Below, in pieces: positions 24,030 to 33,159 of a DNA stretch of 64,000 bases. Source of the DNA: Taishania sp036758285 (lineage in GTDB: Bacteria; Bacteroidota; Bacteroidia; Flavobacteriales_D; Crocinitomicaceae). The stretch covers positions 4,121 to 68,120 of the forward strand of contig DAIOWV010000009.1 of NCBI GenBank assembly GCA_036758285.1, in the 5' to 3' direction. Every line of letters begins with the position of its first letter. The first letter of the stretch is position 1. Both the position numbers and the translations under genes were made by a program. A model generated the notes under the pieces. That model saw only the letters and a program-made list of their open reading frames with translations. It searched no databases and was not told the DNA's origin.

Positions 24030-24818
24030 ATGAGCTTAGGCCAAAAAATTAAAAACTTTGTATTTACAAAGAGATTTTTAATGAATTTCATTATTTTGAT
24101 TTTTGTTTACATATTGGTTATTTTTCTTGCTAAATGGTATCTAGGGTCTTATACAGATCATGGTAGAAAGATTGAAGTACCAGAACTTGTTGGTAAAAAT
24201 GAAAAACAAATTGGTGATGTTTTAAGTCAGTTGGAGTTGCAATATGAAGTTTCTGAAAGCGTCTATGATCCAACAAAAGCAGATGGTACCGTTTTATCTC
24301 AAGATCCTTTGCCTAGTTCTAAATCTGGTGTATATGTAAAAGAAGGACGAATTGTTAGGGTGAAAATTTCAAAAAAATCACAATTAGTTGAAGTTCCAAA
24401 TTGTGTTGATAAATCACAACGTTTTGCAGAGAATATATTAAAAAGTAGAGGACTGAAGTTTAGAGTTGAATACAAACCGTCTCTGGAATCTTCTGGTGCT
24501 GTAATTCAGCAACTGTATAACGGAAAGGCCATTGGAGATAAAGAGAAGGTGAATATTGGTTCAACAATTGTAATTGTAGTCGGGGTTAGTTCTGGTGGTG
24601 CGTCAATTCCAACACCAAATTTGCAAGACTTGACAATATGTGATGTAAAAAGTCGTTTGTCTGTTATTCCAAATTTAAGTTTGGTTGTAATTTGTGATGG
24701 TTGTGTAACCAGTGCAGATAGTTGTGCCGCTAGAGTTTTTTCACAAAGTCCAGAATATATTGAAGGAGGTGTGATTTCAGGTGGTGCCACTATGACTGTT
24801 CATGCAACGAAACAATAA
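24030..24818 (+). CDS. Membrane-anchored protein with three PASTA domains
   Basis: A 262-residue protein with a short basic cytoplasmic start, one transmembrane helix (about 17-36) and then three PASTA-type repeats outside. These begin near IEVPELVGKNEKQIGDVL, LVEVPNCVDKSQRFAENIL and SIPTPNLQDLTICDVKSRL. PASTA modules bind peptidoglycan fragments in kinases and penicillin-binding proteins; here there is no kinase domain. The third repeat has several cysteines (ICDV, VICDGC, SCAARV) that could form disulfides. It is followed at once by a T9SS cargo gene and rluD in one run. Confidence 0.87.
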   Translation: MSLGQKIKNFVFTKRFLMNFIILIFVYILVIFLAKWYLGSYTDHGRKIEVPELVGKNEKQIGDVLSQLELQYEVSESVYDPTKADGTVLSQDPLPSSKSGVYVKEGRIVRVKISKKSQLVEVPNCVDKSQRFAENILKSRGLKFRVEYKPSLESSGAVIQQLYNGKAIGDKEKVNIGSTIVIVVGVSSGGASIPTPNLQDLTICDVKSRLSVIPNLSLVVICDGCVTSADSCAARVFSQSPEYIEGGVISGGATMTVHATKQ

Positions 24819-24833
24819 TTGAAGTTATTGCAT

Positions 24834-27077
24834 ATGAAGAATATCTTATTAATCTACTTTTTATTTTTTATCACACTTGGGTATTCTCAAGGAGAGGGAG
24901 TGATGCCTATAACTCATAATGTTGAAATTATGGGTAAGCCGAAATACTTGAATAAATCATCATCGACTTTTGATAGTACGTTTATTTATACTGTTGATAC
25001 ATTGTCACTACCTTTTTACGACGAATTTTCAAAAAATAAAATTGAAAAATATAATGCTAATTTTTCTGATCCTGGAGTGACTTCTGAATTGTTCTATGCC
25101 GTTTTGGATGAGAATGACATTCCTATTTCTCCCAATGATGTATTCACTACTCAGCAAACTTTTAGAAGGGTTTATGACACAGGGACTGATTTGGTAACGA
25201 CAACTAATTTTCCTGGTATTACGGTTAAAGTGAGTGATTTGTCTACGTATCCAGTTACTTATCAGACAAAAACTGTATATCCACCTTATTACATTTTCGA
25301 TACTTTAGGAGTTCCGGATGTTCCAGATACAATTTGGATTGTAGGTCCTGATGTTTTTCAGTTTACTGCAACTCAATTTAAAGCACATGCTTCAACGCCT
25401 GGAGCTTTATGGATTGATGACTATGCTTATCATAATTATCGCTATGCAAAAAATCCTTGGTCTCTTGGGGTTGCGACTTTTGATGGGATCGATAATAATG
25501 GGTATCCATATCAAATGGGAACAACTTTGTCTGGTGTTGCGGATTATTTAACTTCAAAACCAATTGATTTATCAGGTAATTCTCCTGCTGATAGTCTTTA
25601 TTTAACTTTTTTGTACCAAAAACAAGGACTAGGAGATATACCAGAATCAACGGATTCTTTGATATTAGAGTTTTATGATAAATCATCTCAAAGATGGTTT
25701 AGACAATGGGGAGTGAACGGAGGTGCTGTCTCAGAATTTGAAGTTGCCCATATTCCTGTTAAAAATCCTACTTATTTTAATGATGCATTTCAGTTTCGTT
25801 TAAAAAACTATGGTGGATTATCAGGTGCGTTAGATCACTTTCATGTTGATTATGTTCATTTAAGAGATTTGTCTGGATATCAGGATACTTTAATCGAAGA
25901 TTTTGCAATTTCTTACCCAATTGTTACTTTATTAAAAGATTATTCTTCAGTGCCTTGGGATCATTATAAAAACAATTCAACTGGAAAAATGTCTACAGAA
26001 GTTCCTTTGGTTGTAAGAAATAGTTATTTAAATGGTGGTTCAAATATTTCGTCTGCCGGAGGTGGTAAAATAAATATTTTGTATGGAGGCGTTCAGGAAG
26101 GAAGTGTTACTTTGAATGGTCAGACTATCGTAAGCTATGATCCATTCACACAGCCAATACCGGATTATGCTCCGCGAACAACTTATTTTTCTGGACATGA
26201 TGTTTCAACAATGTCCTTTGATCCATCAAAGCCAGGTACAAAACAATCGTTCACTATTGAAACCATTGTAACGGTTCCTGTCGGTTCAAATTACCAACCA
26301 AATGATACAACATATACAGAACAAGTTTTTCAGAATTATTATTCATATGATGATGGCTCAGCAGAGTTGGCTTATGGACCGCAAGGAGCTCAGTCTAGAT
26401 TAGCAGTGAAATATGTTCCTTATGAAGCCGATTCAATCATTGGTGCAATGATACATTTTGTTCCTACCGTTAATAATGTAACAAATAAATTATTTCAATT
26501 AACTATTTGGGATGATAACGGAGGAATTCCAGGAACTGTTTTGTATCAAGATAATTCTTTTAACCTTCGCCAACCAAGTTATGGAGGTGGAATAAATAAA
26601 TTTGTAACATATTTTACCGATGATACATTGAAGGTTCCGGTTTCTGGTACTTTTTACATTGGTTGGAGGCAAATTGACGCGCTTAGATTAGGTGTAGGAT
26701 TGGATCAAAATACAGACAAGCATGAAAATACTTTTTTTAGCTTAGATGGAGGTGTAACTTGGGAACAATCCCAGATTCCTGGTTCAGTAATGATTCGACC
26801 TATTTTTTCAACTTCTTTGGATCCTGAATTGGGTGTTAAAGAAATCAAAAAAGAATCCCTAGAATTAGTTATCTATCCCAATCCTTCCAATGGTGTATTT
26901 ACGGTTGCTTCATCCACAGGAGAAACAGGACAGGTTCAAGTTTTTTCTTTAATGGGGAATTTGATTTTAACGACGAATGAGCAAACATTTGATTTAAGTA
27001 ATCAGCCTGAAGGGATGTATTTGGTGCGTTCAACACTAGATATTTCAAAAACATATAAAGTTGTGAAAACGAGATGA
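24834..27077 (+). CDS. Secreted T9SS type A cargo protein, unknown function
   Basis: A 747-residue protein with a signal peptide (MKNILLIYFLFFITLGYSQ) and a C-terminal type A sorting domain (about 675-747: LVIYPNPSNGVFTV, QVFSLMGNLIL, NQPEGMYLVRS). The middle is beta-rich, with no recognised catalytic motif. It contains a block FRRVYDTGTDLVTT and late segments on timing or fluid-like sandwich folds (QLTIWDDNGGIPGTVLYQD). I chose the ATG at 24834 for its signal peptide over a TTG at 24819. It starts 15 bp after the PASTA stop and overlaps rluD by four bases (ATGA). Confidence 0.85.
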   Translation: MKNILLIYFLFFITLGYSQGEGVMPITHNVEIMGKPKYLNKSSSTFDSTFIYTVDTLSLPFYDEFSKNKIEKYNANFSDPGVTSELFYAVLDENDIPISPNDVFTTQQTFRRVYDTGTDLVTTTNFPGITVKVSDLSTYPVTYQTKTVYPPYYIFDTLGVPDVPDTIWIVGPDVFQFTATQFKAHASTPGALWIDDYAYHNYRYAKNPWSLGVATFDGIDNNGYPYQMGTTLSGVADYLTSKPIDLSGNSPADSLYLTFLYQKQGLGDIPESTDSLILEFYDKSSQRWFRQWGVNGGAVSEFEVAHIPVKNPTYFNDAFQFRLKNYGGLSGALDHFHVDYVHLRDLSGYQDTLIEDFAISYPIVTLLKDYSSVPWDHYKNNSTGKMSTEVPLVVRNSYLNGGSNISSAGGGKINILYGGVQEGSVTLNGQTIVSYDPFTQPIPDYAPRTTYFSGHDVSTMSFDPSKPGTKQSFTIETIVTVPVGSNYQPNDTTYTEQVFQNYYSYDDGSAELAYGPQGAQSRLAVKYVPYEADSIIGAMIHFVPTVNNVTNKLFQLTIWDDNGGIPGTVLYQDNSFNLRQPSYGGGINKFVTYFTDDTLKVPVSGTFYIGWRQIDALRLGVGLDQNTDKHENTFFSLDGGVTWEQSQIPGSVMIRPIFSTSLDPELGVKEIKKESLELVIYPNPSNGVFTVASSTGETGQVQVFSLMGNLILTTNEQTFDLSNQPEGMYLVRSTLDISKTYKVVKTR

Positions 27078-28132
27078 GTGATAAATTTGATGAAGAGATA
27101 GAAAATCAACTTTCAGAAGATCAGGAAGAGGAATTATACGAACACCACAAAGTAAAAGTTGATCCAGGGCAGTTCATGCTTAGAATAGATAAGTATTTAA
27201 TGGATCGTTTGCCAAATACCACTCGAAATAGAATTCAAAATTCTGCAAAAAATGGATTTATAATTGTTAATGGAAGCAAGGTAAAGCAGAATTACAGAGT
27301 TAAACCAAATGATGAAATTTCTTTGGTTTTACCATTTCCAGTAAGAGAATTGGAGCTGATTCCAGAAGATATTCCTTTGGAAATTCCTTACGAAGATGAA
27401 GATTTATTGATTGTGAACAAACCTGATGATATGGTGGTTCATCAAGGTCTCGGTAATTATACTGGTACGCTTGTGAATGCTTTGGTTCATCATATTGAGC
27501 ATCTACCGTATCGTACTCAAGATTATTTTGGTAGACCAGGACTAGTCCACCGTTTGGATAAGCATACAACGGGATTGATGGTTGTTGCTAAGACAGAATA
27601 TTCATTGACTCATTTAGCTAAACAGTTTTTTGATAGAACAACCGAAAGGAGGTATTGGGCACTTGTTTGGGGTGACGTTAAAGAAGATGGTACAGTAACA
27701 GGTCACATTGGGAGGTCATTAAAAAATAGAAAAATGTTTGTGGTTTACCCTGATGGAGATCATGGAAAGCACGCTGTTACTCACTATAAAGTTTTGGAAA
27801 GATTTGGTTTGGTGACTTTGGTTGAGTGTAAACTAGAAACTGGAAGAACACATCAAATCAGGGTTCACATGAAGCATATAGGCCACACATTGTTTCATGA
27901 TTTAGAATATGGAGGAGATTCAATTCTTAAAGGAACAACACATAGTAAATACAAAACGTTTATTGAAAATTGTTTTGCATTGACAAAAGGACAAGCTTTA
28001 CATGCTAAAACGTTGGGATTTATGCATCCTATAAAAAAGGAATATTTACGTTTTGACTCTGAATTGCCGGAAGGCTTTCAACAACTTTTGGCAAAATGGA
28101 GGAATTATACAAAAAACACTGAATTGGAGTAG
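27074..28132 (+). CDS. rluD: RluD-family 23S rRNA pseudouridine synthase
   Basis: A 352-residue RluA-family pseudouridine synthase. An acidic N-terminal tail is followed by an S4 RNA-binding domain (about 30-95: LRIDKYLMDRLPNTTRNRIQ, FIIVNGSKVKQNY). The catalytic domain carries aspartate D162 in LVHRLDKHTTGLMV and the later GRTHQIRVHMKHIGHTLFHD. RluD modifies helix 69 of 23S rRNA; assignment to RluD rather than RluA/RluC is by length and the S4 domain. It is coupled to the preceding surface-protein gene through ATGA. Confidence 0.92.
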   Translation: MSDKFDEEIENQLSEDQEEELYEHHKVKVDPGQFMLRIDKYLMDRLPNTTRNRIQNSAKNGFIIVNGSKVKQNYRVKPNDEISLVLPFPVRELELIPEDIPLEIPYEDEDLLIVNKPDDMVVHQGLGNYTGTLVNALVHHIEHLPYRTQDYFGRPGLVHRLDKHTTGLMVVAKTEYSLTHLAKQFFDRTTERRYWALVWGDVKEDGTVTGHIGRSLKNRKMFVVYPDGDHGKHAVTHYKVLERFGLVTLVECKLETGRTHQIRVHMKHIGHTLFHDLEYGGDSILKGTTHSKYKTFIENCFALTKGQALHAKTLGFMHPIKKEYLRFDSELPEGFQQLLAKWRNYTKNTELE

Positions 28133-28212
28133 CGTCACAAAACTGTATTTTGTATTGAGTGAAAGGTAATATTAATTGATTTAAACAAATTTTATACCTC
28201 AATTAATATTCA

Positions 28213-28220
28213 TATATTTG
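28213..28220 (+). promoter_or_regulatory. Possible -7 element of the DUF4249 gene
   Basis: TATATTTG lies 19 bp upstream of the ATG at 28240 and fits TAnnTTTG. Confidence 0.4.
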
Positions 28221-28239
28221 AGTCTTAAAAATATTAAGC

Positions 28240-29364
28240 ATGAAATTTCTTTCATATATATCTATTTCTTTATTGTTGATTTCTTTTTTAGGGTCTTGTA
28301 GGGATAAACTTGATTTGATTGGTAAAGGTAAAGAGTCTGCGGTTGTTGTTGGACTTTTAGATATCGCAGATTCTGTTCACTATGTGAAAGTTACAAGGAC
28401 TTTTATTGGTGATGGGATTACAAGTTCGTTGTCAATTGCTCAAATTGCAGATTCATCTTACTTTGATAATGTAGAAATTACTATTCAGGAAACGTTTATT
28501 AATGGTTCTTTAGGGAGAACTTTTACGTTGCATGATACCTTAATCAATGAAAAAGATATGAATGGAGTTTTTTATGCTCCACAACAAAAAGTTTATGTAT
28601 TTCATACCACTTCAAGTGCTCCACTTAGAGCAGATGCTACTTATAATTTAACTGTAAAAATTGATGGGGGAAGGATTGTAGTAACTGGTAAAACAAATTT
28701 AGTATCTGGAATCGTTGTAGGGAACTGGAGTAATCTAAATTCAGGTATTAAATTAACACAGAGTGGTACTGAATTGGGTAAATATGCAACGCAGCAATTT
28801 GCAGTTACAAATGTCGGAACTTCATATAAGTTAAATGGAAAGCTTAGTTTTGAATATCGTGAATTTAATGTAGGTCTTTCCGATTCTACAGATAAGTCTA
28901 TTCCATTTAGTTTTGGTGAGATGGACGTAAAGCCTGGATTTAATTCTGGTAGCACTTTTGTTTTTTCAGGAGAAATTTTTTATAAAACTTTAAAAGATAG
29001 AATTCCTGTTTCAACTTCAGTTCAGAAAAGAATCCATACAGGATTTGAAGTTACTATTGTTGGCGCTTCTCGAGAGTTAGTCAACTATATTGAGGTAAAT
29101 AAACCATCAACATCATTAGCTCAAAACAAACCAACATACACGAATTTGTCAATTACTGAAGGACATTCAGTAATTGGAATATTTGGATCGAGACAAACAG
29201 TACGTGTTTTTAAACCTTCAAAAGGTGATTATGCTCAGATTCAAGCATTGGATAAAAAATCAAGAAGAGAATTGTGTGTTGGACCTTTGACTGGACTTTT
29301 AAGTTTTTGTTCAAATCATGTTGCAGATGGTGCACCAACAACTGAAACTTGGTTTTGTCCTTGA
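28240..29364 (+). CDS. DUF4249-like lipoprotein
   Basis: A 374-residue lipoprotein. The lipobox is SFLGSC with Cys at about residue 20. The mature start VVVGLLDIADSVHYVKVTRTFIGDG is typical of DUF4249, a Bacteroidetes family whose members often lie near TonB-dependent receptors. No receptor gene is nearby here. The body is beta-rich; conserved-looking parts include YFDNVEITIQ and LRADATYNLTVKIDGG. The C-terminus has cysteines (ELCVGPLTGLLSFCSN). Function is unknown; a surface-exposed accessory role is an inference from the family. Confidence 0.8.
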   Translation: MKFLSYISISLLLISFLGSCRDKLDLIGKGKESAVVVGLLDIADSVHYVKVTRTFIGDGITSSLSIAQIADSSYFDNVEITIQETFINGSLGRTFTLHDTLINEKDMNGVFYAPQQKVYVFHTTSSAPLRADATYNLTVKIDGGRIVVTGKTNLVSGIVVGNWSNLNSGIKLTQSGTELGKYATQQFAVTNVGTSYKLNGKLSFEYREFNVGLSDSTDKSIPFSFGEMDVKPGFNSGSTFVFSGEIFYKTLKDRIPVSTSVQKRIHTGFEVTIVGASRELVNYIEVNKPSTSLAQNKPTYTNLSITEGHSVIGIFGSRQTVRVFKPSKGDYAQIQALDKKSRRELCVGPLTGLLSFCSNHVADGAPTTETWFCP

Positions 29365-29382
29365 TTAAAAACGCTATCTTTG
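29355..29382 (+). promoter_or_regulatory. Possible Bacteroidetes promoter of priA
   Basis: TTG at 29355-29357, 17 bases, then TATCTTTG at 29375-29382; the ATG is 20 bp further. The spacing is slightly short of the usual 19. It overlaps the 3' end of the DUF4249 gene. Confidence 0.45.
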
Positions 29383-29402
29383 TCGTTTAGTAGACTTGTT
29401 TA

Positions 29403-31874
29403 ATGAGCGAACGCAAAACCTATTTTGTTGATGTAATATTGCCAATTCCTGTTAATCGGGAGTTTACGTATCGTGTACCTTTTGAAATGAATGATTTTAT
29501 TTTAGAAGGAGTAAGGGTTGTTGTTCCTTTTGGAAAATCAAAGTTTTACACGGCTATTGTCACTAAAGTTCACGAAGAGATTCCTCAAGATTACGTTGCA
29601 AAATATGTTGAGTTTATTTTAGATGAATCTCCTATTATTACAGGTAATCAATATGCTTTTTGGAAATGGATTGCTAAATATTACATGGCTCCAATTGGTG
29701 ATGTGTTAAATGCAGCATTACCTGCAAATTTTAAGCTGGCAAGTGAAACAAAAATCTTACTGCATCCTGATTTTAATAAGTTGATTTCTTTGAATGAAAA
29801 GGAAAGTATACTTGTAGATTCACTGGAAATTAGAGAAGAATTAACACTGAAAGAAATATCCGAAATACTGTCAGTTAAAAACGCTCATCCGATTGTTAAA
29901 CAGTTAATTGATAAAAGGGTAGTTGTTACTCAGGAAGAGCTGAATCAAAAATTCACTCCAAAAAAAGAAAGTTTTGTATGCATTAACCCTGTTTTTTCTG
30001 ATGATGAACTGAATGATGTGTTGAACTTATTGGAAAGTAATAAATCAAAAGCTTCTCAATTAGATGCGTTACTTCAAATTATTAAATTTCGATTAGATTC
30101 GAAACAAAATTACATACCTAAAAAAGAAATATTAGAGGTTGGGGTTTCTGTTTCTACTTTGAATACACTTGAAAAAAATGGTTATGTTTTGATTGAAAAA
30201 TTAGAAGTTAGCCGTTTAAAACGACCACTTTCTGAAGATCAAGAAATCAAAGAATTATCAGAAGCTCAAGAGCTTGCCTTTAATCAGATTAAAGATTCTT
30301 TTCAAACACATTTTGTAACATTATTGCACGGTGTTACAGGTTCTGGTAAAACAGAAATATATATGAAGTTGATAAAAGAACAACTTCAACAAGGAAAACA
30401 AGTCCTTTTCTTATTGCCAGAGATTGCTTTGACAACTCAATTAATTCAACGATTATCTGTTTATTTTGGTGATTTTATTGGGGTTTATCATTCAAAATTT
30501 AATCAAAATGAAAGGGTTGAGATTTGGAATAATGTTTTAGATGATAATCCGACAAAATTTCGATTAATTGTTGGTGCGAGATCATCTATATTTTTACCTT
30601 TTAAAAATTTAGGTTTAATCATTGTTGATGAGGAACATGAAGGTACTTTTAAGCAGTACGACCCATCACCAAGATACAATGCAAGAGACGCCTCTTTAGT
30701 TTTGGCTAAATTGCATAATGCAAAAGTTTTATTAGGTTCTGCAACTCCAGCCATTGAAACGTATTACAATGCTAAAAATGGCAAATACGGATTAGTAGAA
30801 TTAAATACGCGTTTTAGTGGAGTACAACTTCCTGAGATATTAAGCGCAGATATGCGAAAAGCACGAATTCAAAAAAGTGTACAATCTGATTTTTCAATGT
30901 TTCTGATAGATGAAATTAGAGCAGCATTAAAAAATGAAAAACAAGTCATATTGTTTCAAAACAGAAGAGGATATACACCACTTTGGATGTGTGAAATTTG
31001 CCATTGGACACCAAAATGTACAAATTGTGATGTCTCTTTGACATATCACAAACATACAAATTCTTTAAAATGTCACTATTGTAGCTATGTTCAGCCTCCT
31101 GTTGGTACTTGTTCTGCATGTGGAAGTACTCGCATAAAAATGCTTGGTTTTGGTACTGAAAAAATTGAAGATGATTTGGGAGTTATTTTGCCCAATGTAA
31201 AGATTCAACGATTAGATTTAGATACAACTCGAAATAAAAATGCATACGAAAACATACTTAATGATTTCGGTGAAAGGAAGATCGATGTTCTAATTGGAAC
31301 TCAAATGGTGTCAAAAGGTCTTGATTTTAAAGATGTTGCACTTGTAGGGATTTTGGATGCTGATTTAATGCTTAATCGCTCAGATTTTCGGGCATTTGAA
31401 AGAAGTTTTCAATTGATGTCACAGGTAGCAGGTCGAGCAGGGAGGGACAAAGAAAGGGGAAAGGTAATAATTCAAACAGGGGATATTGATCATTGGGTGA
31501 TTCAAAAAGTGAATCAACATGACTATATTGGGTTTTATAATGCTGAAATTATAGAAAGAAAGAATTTTTTCTATCCTCCATTTTATAAAATCATAAATAT
31601 TACACTAAAGCATAAGGACGAACAAATTGTAAATACAGGTTCTCAAACTTTAGCAAATGCACTTAAAACTGTTTTTAAAGAAAGAGTGTTAGGGCCTGAA
31701 TTTCCTGTTGTAAAACGTATTCAAAATCAATTCTTGAAGCAAATCAAGTTAAAAATTGAACGAGACGCTCCTGATTCAAAAATTAAAGATAAAATTGTCG
31801 AATTATTAGACGTGTTTTATAGTAATCCGGATCATAAAAGTATTCGTGTCGTTATAGATGTTGATCCAGCTTAG
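29403..31874 (+). CDS. priA: Primosomal protein N' (replication restart helicase PriA)
   Basis: An 823-residue 3'-5' helicase that reloads the replisome at stalled forks. An N-terminal 3'-DNA-binding domain (VDVILPIPVNREFTYRVP) is followed by the helicase core with Walker A GVTGSGKTEIY and Walker B IVDEEHEGTFKQYDPSPRYNARD. The zinc-binding insertion has eight cysteines in four pairs (CEIC, CTNC, CHYC, CSAC). Motifs V-VI are GTQMVSKGLDF and QVAGRAGRD. All parts are present and the length is normal. It is convergent with rpoD. Confidence 0.96.
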   Translation: MSERKTYFVDVILPIPVNREFTYRVPFEMNDFILEGVRVVVPFGKSKFYTAIVTKVHEEIPQDYVAKYVEFILDESPIITGNQYAFWKWIAKYYMAPIGDVLNAALPANFKLASETKILLHPDFNKLISLNEKESILVDSLEIREELTLKEISEILSVKNAHPIVKQLIDKRVVVTQEELNQKFTPKKESFVCINPVFSDDELNDVLNLLESNKSKASQLDALLQIIKFRLDSKQNYIPKKEILEVGVSVSTLNTLEKNGYVLIEKLEVSRLKRPLSEDQEIKELSEAQELAFNQIKDSFQTHFVTLLHGVTGSGKTEIYMKLIKEQLQQGKQVLFLLPEIALTTQLIQRLSVYFGDFIGVYHSKFNQNERVEIWNNVLDDNPTKFRLIVGARSSIFLPFKNLGLIIVDEEHEGTFKQYDPSPRYNARDASLVLAKLHNAKVLLGSATPAIETYYNAKNGKYGLVELNTRFSGVQLPEILSADMRKARIQKSVQSDFSMFLIDEIRAALKNEKQVILFQNRRGYTPLWMCEICHWTPKCTNCDVSLTYHKHTNSLKCHYCSYVQPPVGTCSACGSTRIKMLGFGTEKIEDDLGVILPNVKIQRLDLDTTRNKNAYENILNDFGERKIDVLIGTQMVSKGLDFKDVALVGILDADLMLNRSDFRAFERSFQLMSQVAGRAGRDKERGKVIIQTGDIDHWVIQKVNQHDYIGFYNAEIIERKNFFYPPFYKIINITLKHKDEQIVNTGSQTLANALKTVFKERVLGPEFPVVKRIQNQFLKQIKLKIERDAPDSKIKDKIVELLDVFYSNPDHKSIRVVIDVDPA

Positions 31875-31888
31875 TGTATATTAGCGAG

Positions 31889-32012
31889 AATAAACAAATC
31901 TTCATTATTGTTTAATGTTCTTCCAAAAGAACTAATCTGTTTTTTGTTGTGGTAAAATAGAGTTAGTTCAAGAATAAATTTACTTTATTAAATAAAAGAA
32001 GATTCGTTTATT
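31889..32012. other. Nested inverted repeats between priA and rpoD
   Basis: The outer arms 31889-31903 (AATAAACAAATCTTC) and 31998-32012 pair over 15 bases with one mismatch. The inner arms GAACTAA (31929-31935) and TTAGTTC (31963-31969) pair perfectly. The two genes converge here and there is no compact T-tailed hairpin, so this extended structure may serve as terminator or encode a small RNA. Confidence 0.4.
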
Positions 32013-32045
32013 ACAGATGTCAATAACAACATAACAATTTTAAAT

Positions 32046-32902
32046 CTACCCTAAATAAGATTTTAAAGCTTTACTTCTAGAAGTATGTCTTAATCTTCGA
32101 ATGGCTTTCTCTTTGATTTGTCGAACACGTTCTCTCGTTAAGTCGAAACGCTCACCGATTTCTTCCAATGTTAAAGGAGCTTTGCCATTTAATCCATAAT
32201 ACATTCTTACAACATCTCCTTCACGAGAAGTAAGTGTAGATAAAGAACGTTCAATGTCTTTTCTTAATGATTCTACAGCCAAACCATCTTCAGGTGTTGG
32301 AAGTGAATCATTTGCTAGCACATCATATAAACTTGAAGACGATTCATCCCCTTCGACCAATTGTGCATCCATTGATACATGTCTTCCTGCGTTTGCTAAG
32401 GATTGTCTTACATCATTTACACTACACTCTAAAAAATCAGCTAATTCATCTGCAGTTGGCGGACGTTCATATTTTTGTTCCAACTCAGAAAATGCACGAT
32501 TAATTCGATTAATGGTTCCAATTTTGTTTAATGGAAGTCTTACTATACGTGCCTGTTCAGCTAATGCTTGTAAAATTGACTGACGAATCCACCAAACAGC
32601 ATAAGAAATGAATTTAAAACCACGAGTTTCATCAAAGCGTTCAGCTGCTTTAATTAACCCCATATTTCCCTCATTGATTAAGTCAGGGAGAGTCAATCCT
32701 TGATTTTGGTATTGTTTTGATACTGAAACAACAAAACGAAGATTTGCTTTTGTTAATCGTTCTAATGCTGCTCGGTCGCCTTCTCGGATGCGTTTTGCTC
32801 TTCTGCTGTAACCATCTCAACTCTTCCAATCTCTTGCAGGTACTTGTCTAATGAAGCAGTTTCCCTGTTTGTCACTTGTTTTGCTATCTTAAGTTGTCTC
32901 AT
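32046..32902 (-). CDS. rpoD: Primary sigma factor RpoD (frameshifted near its N-terminus as given)
   Basis: The minus strand from 32902 reads MRQLKIAKQVTNRETASLDK...VEMVTAEE and then hits a stop. Another frame reads AKRIREGDRAALERLTKANLRFVVSVSKQYQNQG and continues to the end at 32046. Comparison with the Bacteroidetes RpoD consensus (TAEEEVELAKRI) shows that about 13 nt are missing at 32798/32799; restoring them gives about 289 residues. Regions 2 (SYAVWWIRQSILQALAE), 3 and 4 (LTLEEIGERFDLTRERVRQIKEKAIRRLRH) are intact. The gene is essential, so an assembly or base-calling error, or a mixed population, is the most likely cause. Confidence 0.92.
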
Positions 32903-33147
32903 GGCTGAAAGTATTAAAGATTCGACATTGTATTAAATACTACGTTTAAGTTAGAAAATTATTTTTGTATTATTCATAAAATATGTTATTTTTTTGTAAA
33001 GTGTAGCTTTCATTGATTATATGGTATTTTTTAAAGGATATTTTTATTTTTTATTCAGAATGAAATGTATTTTACTGATATTTAATAGTTTAATTAAGCT
33101 GGTTTTTCTAGCGTCTAATTTTCAATTAGATTGTAAATAAAAAAGTC

Positions 33148-33155
33148 TACTTTTG
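33148..33155 (+). promoter_or_regulatory. Possible -7 element directly before the radical SAM gene
   Basis: TACTTTTG fits TAnnTTTG and ends four bases before the GTG start at 33160, which would make the transcript leaderless or nearly so. A small inverted repeat (TCTAATT/AATTAGA) lies just upstream at about 33115-33131. Confidence 0.35.
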
Positions 33156-33159
33156 AAAA

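Noticed and set aside
33060..33140. A 26-codon open frame (MKCILLIFNS...) before the radical SAM gene, possible precursor peptide
   Set aside because: It is AT-rich and hydrophobic, has no ribosome-binding context, and overlaps the likely promoter region. A chance frame is more likely, although a peptide substrate cannot be fully excluded.
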